A DNA stretch of 64,000 bases from Cupriavidus sp. 2SB (GTDB taxonomy: Bacteria > Pseudomonadota > Gammaproteobacteria > Burkholderiales > Burkholderiaceae): assembly GCF_005503625.1 (NCBI RefSeq), contig NZ_SCMX01000022.1:1-64000 (forward strand), written 5' to 3'. The stretch's first letter is position 1. Each line of letters opens with the position of its first letter. A model generated the notes under the pieces. That model was given only the letters and a program-made list of their open reading frames with translations, did no database searches and was not told where the DNA came from. Position numbers and translations under genes: made by a program. Shown here one piece after another: positions 35,921 through 44,483 of this stretch.

Positions 35921-36973
35921 TTATCGGACCGATGCGGCGGGCATGTCGATGTACACGAGGTAGGGCGTCAGTGTCCGGATGCGCAGGGCCGGGTAGTTGA
36001 TTGCCAGTAGCTGCAGCGCGCGGTCCGTATCGTCCAGCGGCAGGACGGCATTGACGCGGATACCGGTTACTGCGCCGCGGTCGAAGTACAGCCCGCCCCG
36101 TCGATTACGCGCCAGTTCGTCGAGCACATCGGCCAGCGGGCGGTCATTGACCACAAGCTGATGATGCCGCCAGGCATCGTCAAGACTGCGCGCATCGATG
36201 GACTCCACCGGACCGATGCCATCCGGCGTGATCCGCACGCGCTCGCCCGCCTGTACGGCGGTCCCTTCGCGCTCCCCGGTCTGACGCTGGCGTGGCGTTT
36301 GGGCCAGGACTCTGGATTCGATGACGTCGAGTACCGTGGCGTCAGCCTCGCGATCCACGACGAACCGGGTGCCTAGCGCCCGCATGTTGCCGTCGGCGGT
36401 CTCCACCACGAACGGACGGGCGGCATCCTTGGCCACGTCCACCAGTATTTCGCCTTGTACGAGTTCCACGACCCGGCGCGCCGCGTCGTAGCGCAGGTTG
36501 ACGGCGCTCCCGCTGCGCAGCGTGATGCGGCTGCCGTCGATCAGCGTGTGCGTCTTCCATTCGCCAGAAGCGGTGCGGATATCGGCAAGCAGGTAGGCGG
36601 GCGGCCAAGCATGAAAGCCCAGCCACGCGGGCATGACGACGAGACAGGCAAAGACCAGCGCCATGCCGGCGCGCTTGAGCCGCTGCTGACGGCGCACGCC
36701 GGCACCCGCGGCGTCAAGCGCCGAGCGCGCTGGCCGTCCAGAGCCCGCTGTGCTGTTGCGCACGCCGCGAACTTTCCCGAGCAGGTGCTCGAAACTTGCT
36801 GCGGCCGCCGCGTGACGAGGATCGGCGCGCTTCCATCTCTCGAAATCCGCACGCGCCTGTTCACGTTCGTTGGGGTCGTCGGATGAAAGCGCGACGATCC
36901 ATTCCGCAGCTTGCTCCAGCAGCAGGTCTTCGGATGATGCGGGGGTGCGTTCGGCAGTCGAGCGATGCGGCAT
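35921..36973 (-). CDS. fecR: FecR-like anti-sigma factor
   Basis: A 350-aa inner-membrane regulator: an N-terminal cytoplasmic DUF4880 segment (LLEQAAEWIVALSSDDPNER near 16), a single transmembrane helix at about 93-112, and a periplasmic FecR domain with ASGEWKTHTLIDGSRITLRS and DVAKDAARPFVVETADGNMR. It would receive the signal from the STN domain of the downstream receptor and control the sigma factor encoded just upstream. Start at 36973 is 2 nt past the sigma-gene stop; an earlier overlapping ATG at 37018 exists. Confidence 0.88.
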   Translation of the reverse strand: MPHRSTAERTPASSEDLLLEQAAEWIVALSSDDPNEREQARADFERWKRADPRHAAAAASFEHLLGKVRGVRNSTAGSGRPARSALDAAGAGVRRQQRLKRAGMALVFACLVVMPAWLGFHAWPPAYLLADIRTASGEWKTHTLIDGSRITLRSGSAVNLRYDAARRVVELVQGEILVDVAKDAARPFVVETADGNMRALGTRFVVDREADATVLDVIESRVLAQTPRQRQTGEREGTAVQAGERVRITPDGIGPVESIDARSLDDAWRHHQLVVNDRPLADVLDELARNRRGGLYFDRGAVTGIRVNAVLPLDDTDRALQLLAINYPALRIRTLTPYLVYIDMPAASVR

Positions 36974-36975
36974 GT

Positions 36976-37512
36976 TCACAGTGGGTGATCCGCCAGGGCA
37001 GCGCATCGGGCCCGGCAATGCAGCAGCGCCTGCACGAGATACTTCCGCACCATGCGTTCGGAAACGCCCATGTCTACGGCGATGTCTGCCTGTGTCTGAT
37101 CATCGAGATAGTGACGCAGGAACGCTTCCCGCACGCGCGCCGGCGCGCCTTCGAGCGCATCGGCAATCTGGGCCAGGGCCTCGACGGCCATCGCGATCTC
37201 TTCAGGGGAGGGGTAGCCGGGCAGCGTATCGGCAATGAGCGCGATCTCGGCCAGATAAGCTTGCTCCACCAATTGACGGCGCGACCGATCGATCAGGAGA
37301 CGCTTGGCAATGGTGGTCAGGTAAGCACGCGGCTGGTCAATGCCAAGCAATGCATCGCGCGAGCTGATAATCCGCACGAAAGTGTCTTGCGCCACGTCAG
37401 CGGCATGGTGCGCGCACCCCAGCTTGCCCTGCAGCCAGCGATGGAGCCATCCATGGTGGCCGCTGTAGAGAGCCTCGAGTTCTTGACGCTGCGCGAGATC
37501 GGACGAAGACAC
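36976..37512 (-). CDS. fecI: FecI-like ECF sigma factor
   Basis: A 178-aa extracytoplasmic-function sigma factor with region 2 (ELEALYSGHHGWLHRWLQ, DVAQDTFVRII) and region 4 (REAFLRHYLDDQTQADIAVD, VSERMVRKYLVQAL). This is the iron-starvation FecI group. It heads the order sigma, anti-sigma, STN receptor, PepSY protein, the standard cell-surface signalling layout for siderophore uptake. A Fur-like box lies 49-67 bp upstream, so transcription is probably repressed when iron is plentiful. Confidence 0.9.
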   Translation of the reverse strand: MSSSDLAQRQELEALYSGHHGWLHRWLQGKLGCAHHAADVAQDTFVRIISSRDALLGIDQPRAYLTTIAKRLLIDRSRRQLVEQAYLAEIALIADTLPGYPSPEEIAMAVEALAQIADALEGAPARVREAFLRHYLDDQTQADIAVDMGVSERMVRKYLVQALLHCRARCAALADHPL

Positions 37513-37560
37513 GTTTGGCCTGCTACGCCCGGATAAGTAGAGTGCGGGGCGCGTTTAGTA

Positions 37561-37579
37561 AATGAGAATGGTTCGCATT
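37561..37579 (-). promoter_or_regulatory. Fur-like box
   Basis: A 19-bp near-palindrome, AATGAGAATGGTTCGCATT, symmetrical at 14 of 19 positions, upstream of the FecI-like gene. It has the GAGAAT/TTCGC-type arms of betaproteobacterial Fur sites. The remaining gap up to 37923 contains no supported gene. Confidence 0.65.
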
Positions 37580-37923
37580 GTAATGCAACTTGGGCGCGCG
37601 GCCCAGCGCCGGAACTATTGGAAGCAGATGCCGGCGGCTTCGTCAGGCGAGCACATCATGGTTGGCGCCGTCTAGGTTGGAAATGCCAGTTCCATTCGTC
37701 CACACGAAACGCTGGGATTCGAGCATGTTGGCTTGATGCGGTAGTGGGTACGAAGTTTGGCAAGTGGCTGGCCCTGGTTTTCATGCAGTTCAAGGTCGAT
37801 CATTGCCGTGATTCGGATGGAGTGAGCAAGCAGTAATTCCCCATCGCTACACATTTCCTTCCCCTAGAATTATCCGTGTCTGCGCTGGCTTGCGATGCCA
37901 TTCGCGTCGGGAGCCAGCGCCGC

Positions 37924-39150
37924 ATGCATTTTCAGAACATGATTCCCCCATCGAATACCGCCTCGAGATCGCGGACGTCGCGTCTCAACCCCGTACTGGC
38001 GATAGCCACGGCCCAATTGTTTGGCACATCCTTGTGGTTCAGCGCCAATAGCGCTGCCGATGACCTCGCCAGGGCATGGGGGCTGACCGCCGCGAATATT
38101 GGCATGCTCACGGCAGCCGTCCAGGGTGGTTTCATCCTTGGCACGCTTGTGTTTGCACTGTTCGGTCTGGCTGACAGGTTCTCCGCGAGTCGTATTTTTT
38201 GTATTTCGGCGTTGCTGGGCGCCGCCTTCAATGCCTGGTTTGCCTGCTTGTCCGGGGACTTCACGGCGGCAATCGGACTTCGGTTCGCCGTGGGTCTTTG
38301 TCTTGCCGGCATTTACCCGATCGGGATGAAACTGATGATTGGGTGGGCCCCCGAGAGAGCAGGCGCCGCGCTCGCGTTGCTGGTAGGCATGCTGACCCTG
38401 GGAACCGCCTTGCCGCACGGGTTGCGCATTGTCGCGGCGCAATGGCCGTGGCAACTCGTGATGGCGGGATCGTCTGTGCTGGCGTGCATTGCAGCCGGTA
38501 TGGTCATCTACCTGGGCAATGGCCCGCACTTGCCGGCGCGCCGTGCTGACGGACCGAATCCAGGAAATCCGTTGCAAGCCTTTCGAGCCCGCCAGTTTCG
38601 CGCTGTTGCCGTGGGCTACTTCGGGCATATGTGGGAGCTCTACGCGTTCTGGACGATGGTACCCATGCTCATCGCGCGCACGTCGCTTCCTGCCCAGTTT
38701 GGGGGGCAGGGCGTTTCCGCACTTGCGTTTGCCGTGATCGGTATCGGCGCCTTCGGGTGCGTCTTCGGTGGATGGCTGACGCGTTGGGTGGGAAGTGCCA
38801 ACGTCGCGCTGACCGCGCTGGTCATTTCCGGTGTGTGTTGCCTGCTACTGCCAGTGGCCGCCGATACGCTGTCGCCTGGTTGGCTGCTGCTGTTCTTCCT
38901 GGTGTGGGGCGCCGCAGTCGTGGCCGACTCTCCACAGTTTTCGGCGCTCGCGGCCAAGGCATGCCCGCCGGCATTGATCGGTGGCGCGCTGGCGATCCAG
39001 AACTCGATCGGATTTGCGCTGACTGTGGGGTCTATCGCGCTGGTCTCCACACTGCTGGGCGATCTCGGTATGAAGATCTCCTGGCTTCTCCTGCCGGGGC
39101 CGATCGTCGGTGTGTTGGGCTTTCTCTGGCTTCGTCGTAGCGCTCGCTGA
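37924..39150 (+). CDS. MFS transporter
   Basis: A 408-aa major facilitator with 12 predicted helices (for example GMLTAAVQGGFILGTLVFAL, LRFAVGLCLAGIYPIGMKL and the second-half FWTMVPMLIARTS). The GFRxG-type loops are not canonical, but the layout with two six-helix bundles is clear. I use the ATG at 37924, which has GGGAG 10 nt upstream; a GTG at 37876 and an ATG at 37939 are alternatives. It has no operon partner, and the substrate is unknown. Confidence 0.82.
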   Translation: MHFQNMIPPSNTASRSRTSRLNPVLAIATAQLFGTSLWFSANSAADDLARAWGLTAANIGMLTAAVQGGFILGTLVFALFGLADRFSASRIFCISALLGAAFNAWFACLSGDFTAAIGLRFAVGLCLAGIYPIGMKLMIGWAPERAGAALALLVGMLTLGTALPHGLRIVAAQWPWQLVMAGSSVLACIAAGMVIYLGNGPHLPARRADGPNPGNPLQAFRARQFRAVAVGYFGHMWELYAFWTMVPMLIARTSLPAQFGGQGVSALAFAVIGIGAFGCVFGGWLTRWVGSANVALTALVISGVCCLLLPVAADTLSPGWLLLFFLVWGAAVVADSPQFSALAAKACPPALIGGALAIQNSIGFALTVGSIALVSTLLGDLGMKISWLLLPGPIVGVLGFLWLRRSAR

Positions 39151-39219
39151 AACACTTTGACCGAGCGATCCCCACCAACTGCAACATGCCGCCATTGCGC
39201 TCCCCGCCGTCCCCCGGTG

Positions 39220-40395
39220 TTAGCGGAGCGCCGGACCCGAGTCGATATCCGGAAAGTGATATAGATGCCTGTTACTTGCCGGTTCGCCGATCCGGATTCC
39301 CGCGGGTTGGAACAGGGCGCGACGGCGGTAATTTTCGCTATCGGACTTCGCCGCTGTCTTTGCAAGAGAGACTGCGTCGGCATACGTCATGGGTTCTTTC
39401 TCTTTTTCGATTCGAAGTCGCTTAGTCGCTTCGTCAATGCGCACGCTAAAACGGCCGAGGTTGTAGAGCAAGTACATGGCAAAGAGGTTGTCAAAATCGC
39501 GATACTCACCTTGCTCTCTTCGGAAATCGAGTGATAACACCGACGGAAAGCGGTCGGGAAGATTTTTGAAGGCAACTTTTAGATCTTCACGCGGTTCAAT
39601 ATATTCCGATGCTTCGAATTTCTTGTATAGAACCACATCCATCTTGTATTGACGCAGATTCCACTGCTCCATCAATTTCAGGGCCATTTCGGTAGGGACA
39701 TTTGCTGTCGCCGCCGCAACGACGCGCCGACCACGGAGTAGCTGAGGATCGTTGACCTTGAGACGTTCATAGCCTGCGCCGAACTTGAACGCTGCGCCAA
39801 TAACCTTTGCACAGTTCAGTCTCAGATAGTCGTACTTGACCTCGCCGTGGTGATACTCCGCGTTATTCGCGTGCCGGTGATAGTCGCCGTTGATACGCGA
39901 GAAGTATGAAACCAACGCTTTTTTCTCGGAGGATGGCATGCCGAAGACCCGTATGCCGATGACCGAGCGCTTATAAACTTCGCCGTAGTCGAGGCCAAAG
40001 ACCGCAAGAGCATCCAGCGATGAAGTCGTCTTGAACAAATACTCCATCTTGGGAACACCGACCACCAATTCCTTAGTGTAGAAGCGACCTTCATGTTCAG
40101 GTGCACGGTCGGCGTAGAAATTTGCGGAATACACCGTTTCGTCGGCTGCTCCATCGCTGCGTACCGCCAGTGCAATATGCCCGGCCGAGCCGCCCTTGGA
40201 TGTCCCGAAGCTAATCAGAAGTTCGAGGTCGTAAGGATCTCGACGCAGAAATTCGGCCAGTTCCAGAATGTTGTCCGGCTCAGGGCCTTCCGTGGTTCCG
40301 AACTCGGCCGCCAGGCTGCTTTCGACAACGAGAGCGAGCACCAGGAGCGATAACTCGGCTACCCACTTTCTCAAATGTGGAAATGATTGATGCAT
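39220..40395 (-). CDS. Secreted protein of unknown function, papain-like motifs
   Basis: A 391-aa exported protein. The ATG at 40395 has AGGAA at 8 nt and opens a clean signal peptide (to about residue 29, SSLAAEF). H73 in GGSAGHIALAV and C195 in YLRLNCAKV are in the order seen in circularly permuted papain/NlpC-type cysteine hydrolases (His before Cys), and a DYHRH and YHHGE cluster lies between. I do not recognise a named family. Base composition is visibly AT-richer than around it, which suggests transfer. It stands alone between an MFS gene and another secreted protein. Confidence 0.7.
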   Translation of the reverse strand: MHQSFPHLRKWVAELSLLVLALVVESSLAAEFGTTEGPEPDNILELAEFLRRDPYDLELLISFGTSKGGSAGHIALAVRSDGAADETVYSANFYADRAPEHEGRFYTKELVVGVPKMEYLFKTTSSLDALAVFGLDYGEVYKRSVIGIRVFGMPSSEKKALVSYFSRINGDYHRHANNAEYHHGEVKYDYLRLNCAKVIGAAFKFGAGYERLKVNDPQLLRGRRVVAAATANVPTEMALKLMEQWNLRQYKMDVVLYKKFEASEYIEPREDLKVAFKNLPDRFPSVLSLDFRREQGEYRDFDNLFAMYLLYNLGRFSVRIDEATKRLRIEKEKEPMTYADAVSLAKTAAKSDSENYRRRALFQPAGIRIGEPASNRHLYHFPDIDSGPALR

Positions 40396-40576
40396 AAACA
40401 AATTCCTGGGATGCAATGTGATTTCCCCTGTTACAGCATAGTCGGGCGAGAAAGTGATGCAAGATCGTGCGAGGGCGGATCTGGTAGGTCTAAAGGCCAT
40501 TAGTGAACCAGAGATGAAAGCCTAGAATCCAGATCGGATCGGTCTGACCTTCACCGATGTCCAAAGGAGTACCGTG

Positions 40577-41170
40577 ATGAAGAAGATGTTTCTACTTTCC
40601 ATTTTCAGTGCTCTTGGGCTGTCGACCGCCGTGCTGGCGCAGGCACAGCCTGACGTAAAAACGGATGTGACTCGATCGCCGGGTCAGGCGACGGCGACGG
40701 GGATGGTAACCGCGACAGCCGTTATCACCGCCATCGATGCAGCGAATCGCAAACTGTCCCTCAAGACACCACAGGGAAAGACCGTCGAGATGACCGTCGG
40801 CCCCGAGGCCCGCAACTTCGAACAATTGAAGTTGGGAGACAAAGTGACGGTGTCTTATCGGGAGGCGCTGACAGTCAGCCTGAAGAAGGGGAGCGGCGCG
40901 GCTTCCATGAAGGAAAAGGAGATTTCCGAACGCTCACAGCCCGGCGAGCGCCCGGGCGGAACGGTGGGGCGCGAGGTTACCGTTGTATCGCAGGTCGTCG
41001 CCGTAAATCGTGAGGCGCAGACCATAACGGTCAAAGGCCCACGGGGCAATCTTGTCGATTTGAAGGTGAGCGATCCGGATCATATGACAACCGTAAAGAA
41101 GGGCGATCGGGTCCAGGCGGTCTACACCGAAGCGGTGGCGGTCTCGGTCGCGCCCGCCTCAGAAAATTAG
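40577..41170 (+). CDS. Exported protein with an internal repeat
   Basis: A 197-aa protein with a Sec signal peptide (cleavage near residue 22, AQAQP). It contains two similar modules of about 60 residues, at about 45-105 and 134-192: each runs through a V-x-A-x-(D/N) strand, a K-x-P-x-G turn and a GDxVxxxYxEAxxVSxxx end, separated by a charged linker. The modules look like small beta barrels. The ATG at 40577 has AAGGAG 7 nt upstream. Function unknown; probably periplasmic. Confidence 0.75.
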   Translation: MKKMFLLSIFSALGLSTAVLAQAQPDVKTDVTRSPGQATATGMVTATAVITAIDAANRKLSLKTPQGKTVEMTVGPEARNFEQLKLGDKVTVSYREALTVSLKKGSGAASMKEKEISERSQPGERPGGTVGREVTVVSQVVAVNREAQTITVKGPRGNLVDLKVSDPDHMTTVKKGDRVQAVYTEAVAVSVAPASEN

Positions 41171-41216
41171 ACGGCTCGCCAAGGCTTGCGGGCGTTGCAG
41201 CGGTGTTTCGCCCGCC

Positions 41217-41342
41217 TTGGACCCATCGGCCGAGGAAGTCATTCGATTGCGCGAAGCGTTGGCCGAGCAGGTACGGTCACTCAAAGCGTTGAAGGCGATG
41301 ACGGCCAGTTATGGCTGCTCGTGTTACGAATGGTTGCACTGA
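41217..41342 (+). CDS. Possible small protein, start uncertain
   Basis: A frame ending at 41342 reads as a helical segment (SAEEVIRLREALAEQVRSLK) followed by a cysteine-containing tail (SYGCSCYEWLH). It looks protein-like, but the only in-frame start is a TTG at 41217, and the frame continues upstream without an ATG through CGRCSG. It may be a short gene or the 3' remnant of a lost gene. Confidence 0.25.
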   Translation: MDPSAEEVIRLREALAEQVRSLKALKAMTASYGCSCYEWLH

Positions 41343-41382
41343 GGCAGTCGCTTCTCGTTTGCACTCGCAATTGGGTAGAGGA

Positions 41383-41407
41383 AAGGCCGGCCTGTATCGC
41401 CGGCCTT
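41383..41407. terminator. Hairpin after the small open frame
   Basis: A perfect 9-bp stem AAGGCCGGC / GCCGGCCTT with a 7-nt loop. It stands between convergent frames and could end transcription from either side, though the T tract is short. Confidence 0.5.
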
Positions 41408-41428
41408 AGTACGTTGAAGCGGGCCGGA

Positions 41429-41536
41429 TCAGCAGTTGGCTTTCTTCGCTTGGCCCGGCGGACAGAAGTTGTTGCCCGGCCCGCCCTGGGGACGGGCCGC
41501 AGGACCGGAGTTAGGAAGGCTGACGCCCCTCTTCAC
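41429..41536 (-). pseudogene. Remnant with a CPPGQAKK-x-x-C tail
   Basis: A 35-codon frame (GTG at 41536, 6 nt after the stop of the DUF4382 gene) ends in NNFCPPGQAKKANC. The DUF2502-like protein encoded at 43100 ends in the very similar GGCPPGQAKKAKC. The fragment is most simply the 3' end of a second member of that family whose body has been lost, although a short coupled peptide cannot be excluded. Confidence 0.45.
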
Positions 41537-41542
41537 ACTGGG

Positions 41543-42736
41543 TTAGAAATTAAAGTTCACGCCGCTCTGGCCGCCGCCGGAAACGTTCGCTGCACTGGTC
41601 TGCGTCGCACCGGACGCGCTCGTCGCCTGCACCGAATACTGTCCGGCAACCGATGCGGCCGTCAGGGCGATTGGCAGTGTCGGGCTGTATGTGCCGATCA
41701 TTGGCGCCGCGGCCGGTAACGTCAGCGAATACGCGCCAGTATCAAGGTTGGCGTTCGCCGAGGCAATTTCGTACGACACCGAGTTAATAGTCTGCAGCGC
41801 GCGTACCGACGCCTGTGCCGATGCCGTGGCCGTGCCGGACACAGTGTTGGTGACGGACGTTGGCAGTGTGATGGGGGCGCCCGAGGTCGATACCGTGGTC
41901 GTCGCGCTCGCCGTAACTGGCACATTCCGGATAATGCCGGTTGCATGGCCGGACGGCAGCTTATTGTCGACAACCACTATGTCATAGGTGCCGTTGGTGC
42001 TGCTTTGGATAAGCGGCGTCAGGACGAACTGCCCATTGCCATCGGCTACTGTGCCGCGAATGACCTGGCCATTCTGCTCTGCGTAGACCGTGGCGCCAGC
42101 CTGTGCGGCAGGCACGAATCCGGAGATCGTGCCGCTCACGGTCAACGGCGTGGCGGTGACTACCGGCTTCAGGCTGTATGAGCCATTGCCCTGCTGGACA
42201 ATCGACTTGCAAGCATTGAAGTCAAGAATCAGGTCGACCAGCGTGTTCGCAGGCACCGTAAACGGCTGAATGATCTTGTACCCGCTCTGGGTGGCGCTCG
42301 GCGTGGCCAGAGGCACCTCGTTCGTCGTGCCCGAGACGACCAGGGAGTTGGCCAGGGAATTGCCTTGGTTCGCGTTCAGCACCAGGCGCACCTGTTGGTA
42401 CTGGCCAGCGGGTAAGGGTGCGCGGCCAATGTCGAACAACACGCCGTTGGTAAGAGAGAGCAGGTCCACCTTTTGCGGCGCGGGCAGCGTGATGTCCGTC
42501 CAGCCACTGTCGTTGTCCCCGGCATTGCTGCTGCTGTTCACCCGCACCTTGTTGACCGTGACATAGACGTGATCAAAACCGCAGGACGGGGCATCGGTCA
42601 TTGCCACATGCAGGGTGCCATTAGTCGGTGCGTTGTCGCTGCTGCTTCCGTCACCGCCACCGCACGCAACCACGATAAAGGGCACCGGCAAAACGGCGAA
42701 TATTTTCTTTAGATTAAGCTGGCTTCTCGTTATCAT
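41543..42736 (-). CDS. DUF4382-domain lipoprotein
   Basis: A 397-aa exported protein. The signal peptide carries a lipobox with the cysteine near residue 25 (FIVVACGGG), so it is probably lipid-anchored. Residues about 39-185 form a DUF4382 domain (TLHVAMTDAPSCGFDHVYVT, GQYQQVRLVLNAN); the rest is Ser/Thr/Ala-rich and may hold a carboxypeptidase-regulatory-like fold. The ATG at 42736 has GAGGAGG at 9 nt. Function unknown; the family is typical of cell-surface proteins. Confidence 0.83.
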   Translation of the reverse strand: MITRSQLNLKKIFAVLPVPFIVVACGGGDGSSSDNAPTNGTLHVAMTDAPSCGFDHVYVTVNKVRVNSSSNAGDNDSGWTDITLPAPQKVDLLSLTNGVLFDIGRAPLPAGQYQQVRLVLNANQGNSLANSLVVSGTTNEVPLATPSATQSGYKIIQPFTVPANTLVDLILDFNACKSIVQQGNGSYSLKPVVTATPLTVSGTISGFVPAAQAGATVYAEQNGQVIRGTVADGNGQFVLTPLIQSSTNGTYDIVVVDNKLPSGHATGIIRNVPVTASATTTVSTSGAPITLPTSVTNTVSGTATASAQASVRALQTINSVSYEIASANANLDTGAYSLTLPAAAPMIGTYSPTLPIALTAASVAGQYSVQATSASGATQTSAANVSGGGQSGVNFNF

Positions 42737-43099
42737 TTTTTTGACCCTCCTCAGGGCTCGATGGAGCCTGCAGCATAGGGGAAGCGCGTTCGCGGCAACG
42801 GGGCGGCATTGCAACGATCTGTAACAGGAATGAAACAGCCGTATTCGCCGTTAAGCTGGCTCCGAAGTTCGAGCGCCTGAGTTTGGACGCGGGATATCTC
42901 GAGAAAAATTGTCCCGAATATCAAAGCGCGATACGCGCGAAACCCGAAGAGAACGCGAACGTGCCAGTTGTAACGTCGCATGGAGTTGCCCCCCGCCCAC
43001 AATGGCGAGCTCCGGTTTGGGCATTGCCATTGACGCCCGATATGCAACCCAAGGTAGTATCGATGGTTTCCTTCTTTCTCCCCACAACAAGGAGCTTCC

Positions 43100-43381
43100 G
43101 TGAAGAAATCTGTCGTTGCGATTATGCTCGCATGCAGCGGTTGGGCCGCGAGCGCGGCTGATGTCAATGTCTTCGTTGGAAATACGAGCATCCACGCGCC
43201 CGGTGTCAGCATCACCTTTGGCAGCCGAGATAGCAGGGGCTACTACTGGGATGGCGGGGAGTATCGCGATCCGGATTACTGGCGCAAGCACAACGGCCCC
43301 AAAGGCGAGAAGTACTACACCGGCCGCGGCAAGGGAAATGGCGGTTGCCCACCGGGGCAGGCCAAGAAGGCGAAATGCTAG
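43100..43381 (+). CDS. DUF2502-family small secreted protein
   Basis: A 93-aa protein starting with GTG (AAGGAG 5 nt upstream). A signal peptide ends near residue 20 (ASAADV). The core GYYWDGGEYRDPDYWRKHN matches the aromatic-rich DUF2502 motif of E. coli YpeC. It ends in CPPGQAKKAKC, a cysteine-flanked basic tail that recurs in the fragment at 41429-41536. Periplasmic location is likely; function unknown. Confidence 0.8.
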   Translation: MKKSVVAIMLACSGWAASAADVNVFVGNTSIHAPGVSITFGSRDSRGYYWDGGEYRDPDYWRKHNGPKGEKYYTGRGKGNGGCPPGQAKKAKC

Positions 43382-43477
43382 TTGCCTTCTGAAGGGCCGG
43401 AGGGGCCCCGGGTAATCAGGCAGACGTCGCGCCGACCTGCCACGTGCAACTGACCACTGCAAGACAGCGGCTTGCCC

Positions 43478-44278
43478 TTATCCTCCGTGGCACTTCTTGA
43501 ACTTCTTGCCGCTGCCGCAAGGGCACGGGTCGTTGCGGCCGGGCTGGTCGCCTGTCACCACGGCCTCCACGCGCGGGCCCAGGCTCTTCCAGATCTGGCG
43601 CAAGTCGTAGACCGCCCAGATCGCCTCGCCAAAGGTTTCCAGGCGCGCTCGGCTCGTGCTGGGCGGGCCATCTTCGCTGTACATGCGGACTTCGGGCTCG
43701 CCGGTGTCGTCCTCGGTCAGGGCGACGATGCTTTCGAGCGCGTCGTCCAGCCACTGGGCTACCTCCTTGTCGCGCGGGGCGGCCCATTCCTCGGGCCAGT
43801 TCTCCACCACGAACATGAAGCCCAGCGCCCACACTTGGCCAAACGACGGAATTTCCCGCCCATCCATCTCAGGGCGCTCTTCCTGGGGCAGGCTCAAGAC
43901 GGCGCCGCGGATGTCCATTGCCTCAGGATAGAAGGTTTGGTCATCCTCCAGTGTCTCCACGGGCTGGTCGAGCTGGTGCTCCACCTCATTCCATCGGCGC
44001 TGCCACAGCGCCATGAAGCGGGTCTGCTGGGCCGCGTCGTGGAACGCGGGCAGCAACGGCAGCGGGCTGCCCTCGGGCACGTCGAGCACAGCACCGTCTC
44101 CCAGCAGCATGGGCAGGTAGTCGGAAGCGGGGATGCGGCGGCGCGTGCAGACCAGGGCCGTAAGAAAGCCGTCGCAGAATTCCCATTGTGGGATTTCCTC
44201 AGCGCGCTGGCGCAGGTCGTCCAGCAGATCGTCGAGCTCCTGGAATTCGTCGGGCGTAAGAGCGGTGGCTTCGGTCAT
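43478..44278 (-). CDS. UPF0149/YecA-like protein with SEC-C motif
   Basis: A 266-aa cytoplasmic protein. Residues about 10-190 are an UPF0149 domain ([40 protein letters not shown]). The C-terminus is a SEC-C zinc-binding motif, [19 protein letters not shown]. The frame is open further upstream through simple repeats, but the ATG at 44278 fits the family. SEC-C proteins are often linked to the ribosome or Sec machinery; a precise role is unknown. Confidence 0.88.
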   Translation of the reverse strand: MTEATALTPDEFQELDDLLDDLRQRAEEIPQWEFCDGFLTALVCTRRRIPASDYLPMLLGDGAVLDVPEGSPLPLLPAFHDAAQQTRFMALWQRRWNEVEHQLDQPVETLEDDQTFYPEAMDIRGAVLSLPQEERPEMDGREIPSFGQVWALGFMFVVENWPEEWAAPRDKEVAQWLDDALESIVALTEDDTGEPEVRMYSEDGPPSTSRARLETFGEAIWAVYDLRQIWKSLGPRVEAVVTGDQPGRNDPCPCGSGKKFKKCHGG

Positions 44279-44336
44279 GGGGTGGGTTCTCGCGGTGCTG
44301 GGTGGAGATGCGCTGGACGCATCGCCGCGAAGTATA

Positions 44337-44373
44337 GCGCCGGTCGTGCGCCGGTCGTGCGCCGGTCGTGCGC
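44337..44373. repeat. 11-bp tandem repeat
   Basis: The unit GCGCCGGTCGT occurs 3.4 times in direct tandem, about 60 bp upstream of the UPF0149 start. It is probably non-coding leader sequence. Confidence 0.85.
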
Positions 44374-44404
44374 CGCACTTCCGCAAGCGGCCGAAAACAG
44401 GCAA

Positions 44405-44434
44405 CGATGCCGATGCCGATGCCGATGCCGATGC
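44405..44434. repeat. Hexanucleotide tandem repeat
   Basis: Five perfect copies of CGATGC, located between the UPF0149 gene and the acyltransferase gene. Such tracts are prone to copy-number change. Confidence 0.9.
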
Positions 44435-44483
44435 TTCCTGCAATGATGGTGCGCGAACCTATCCGGTCGGTAGCGCGGCGCGC

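Noticed and set aside
44337-44434. Tandem repeats as a possible CRISPR
   Set aside because: Units are 11 and 6 bp in direct tandem without spacers, and no cas gene is nearby.
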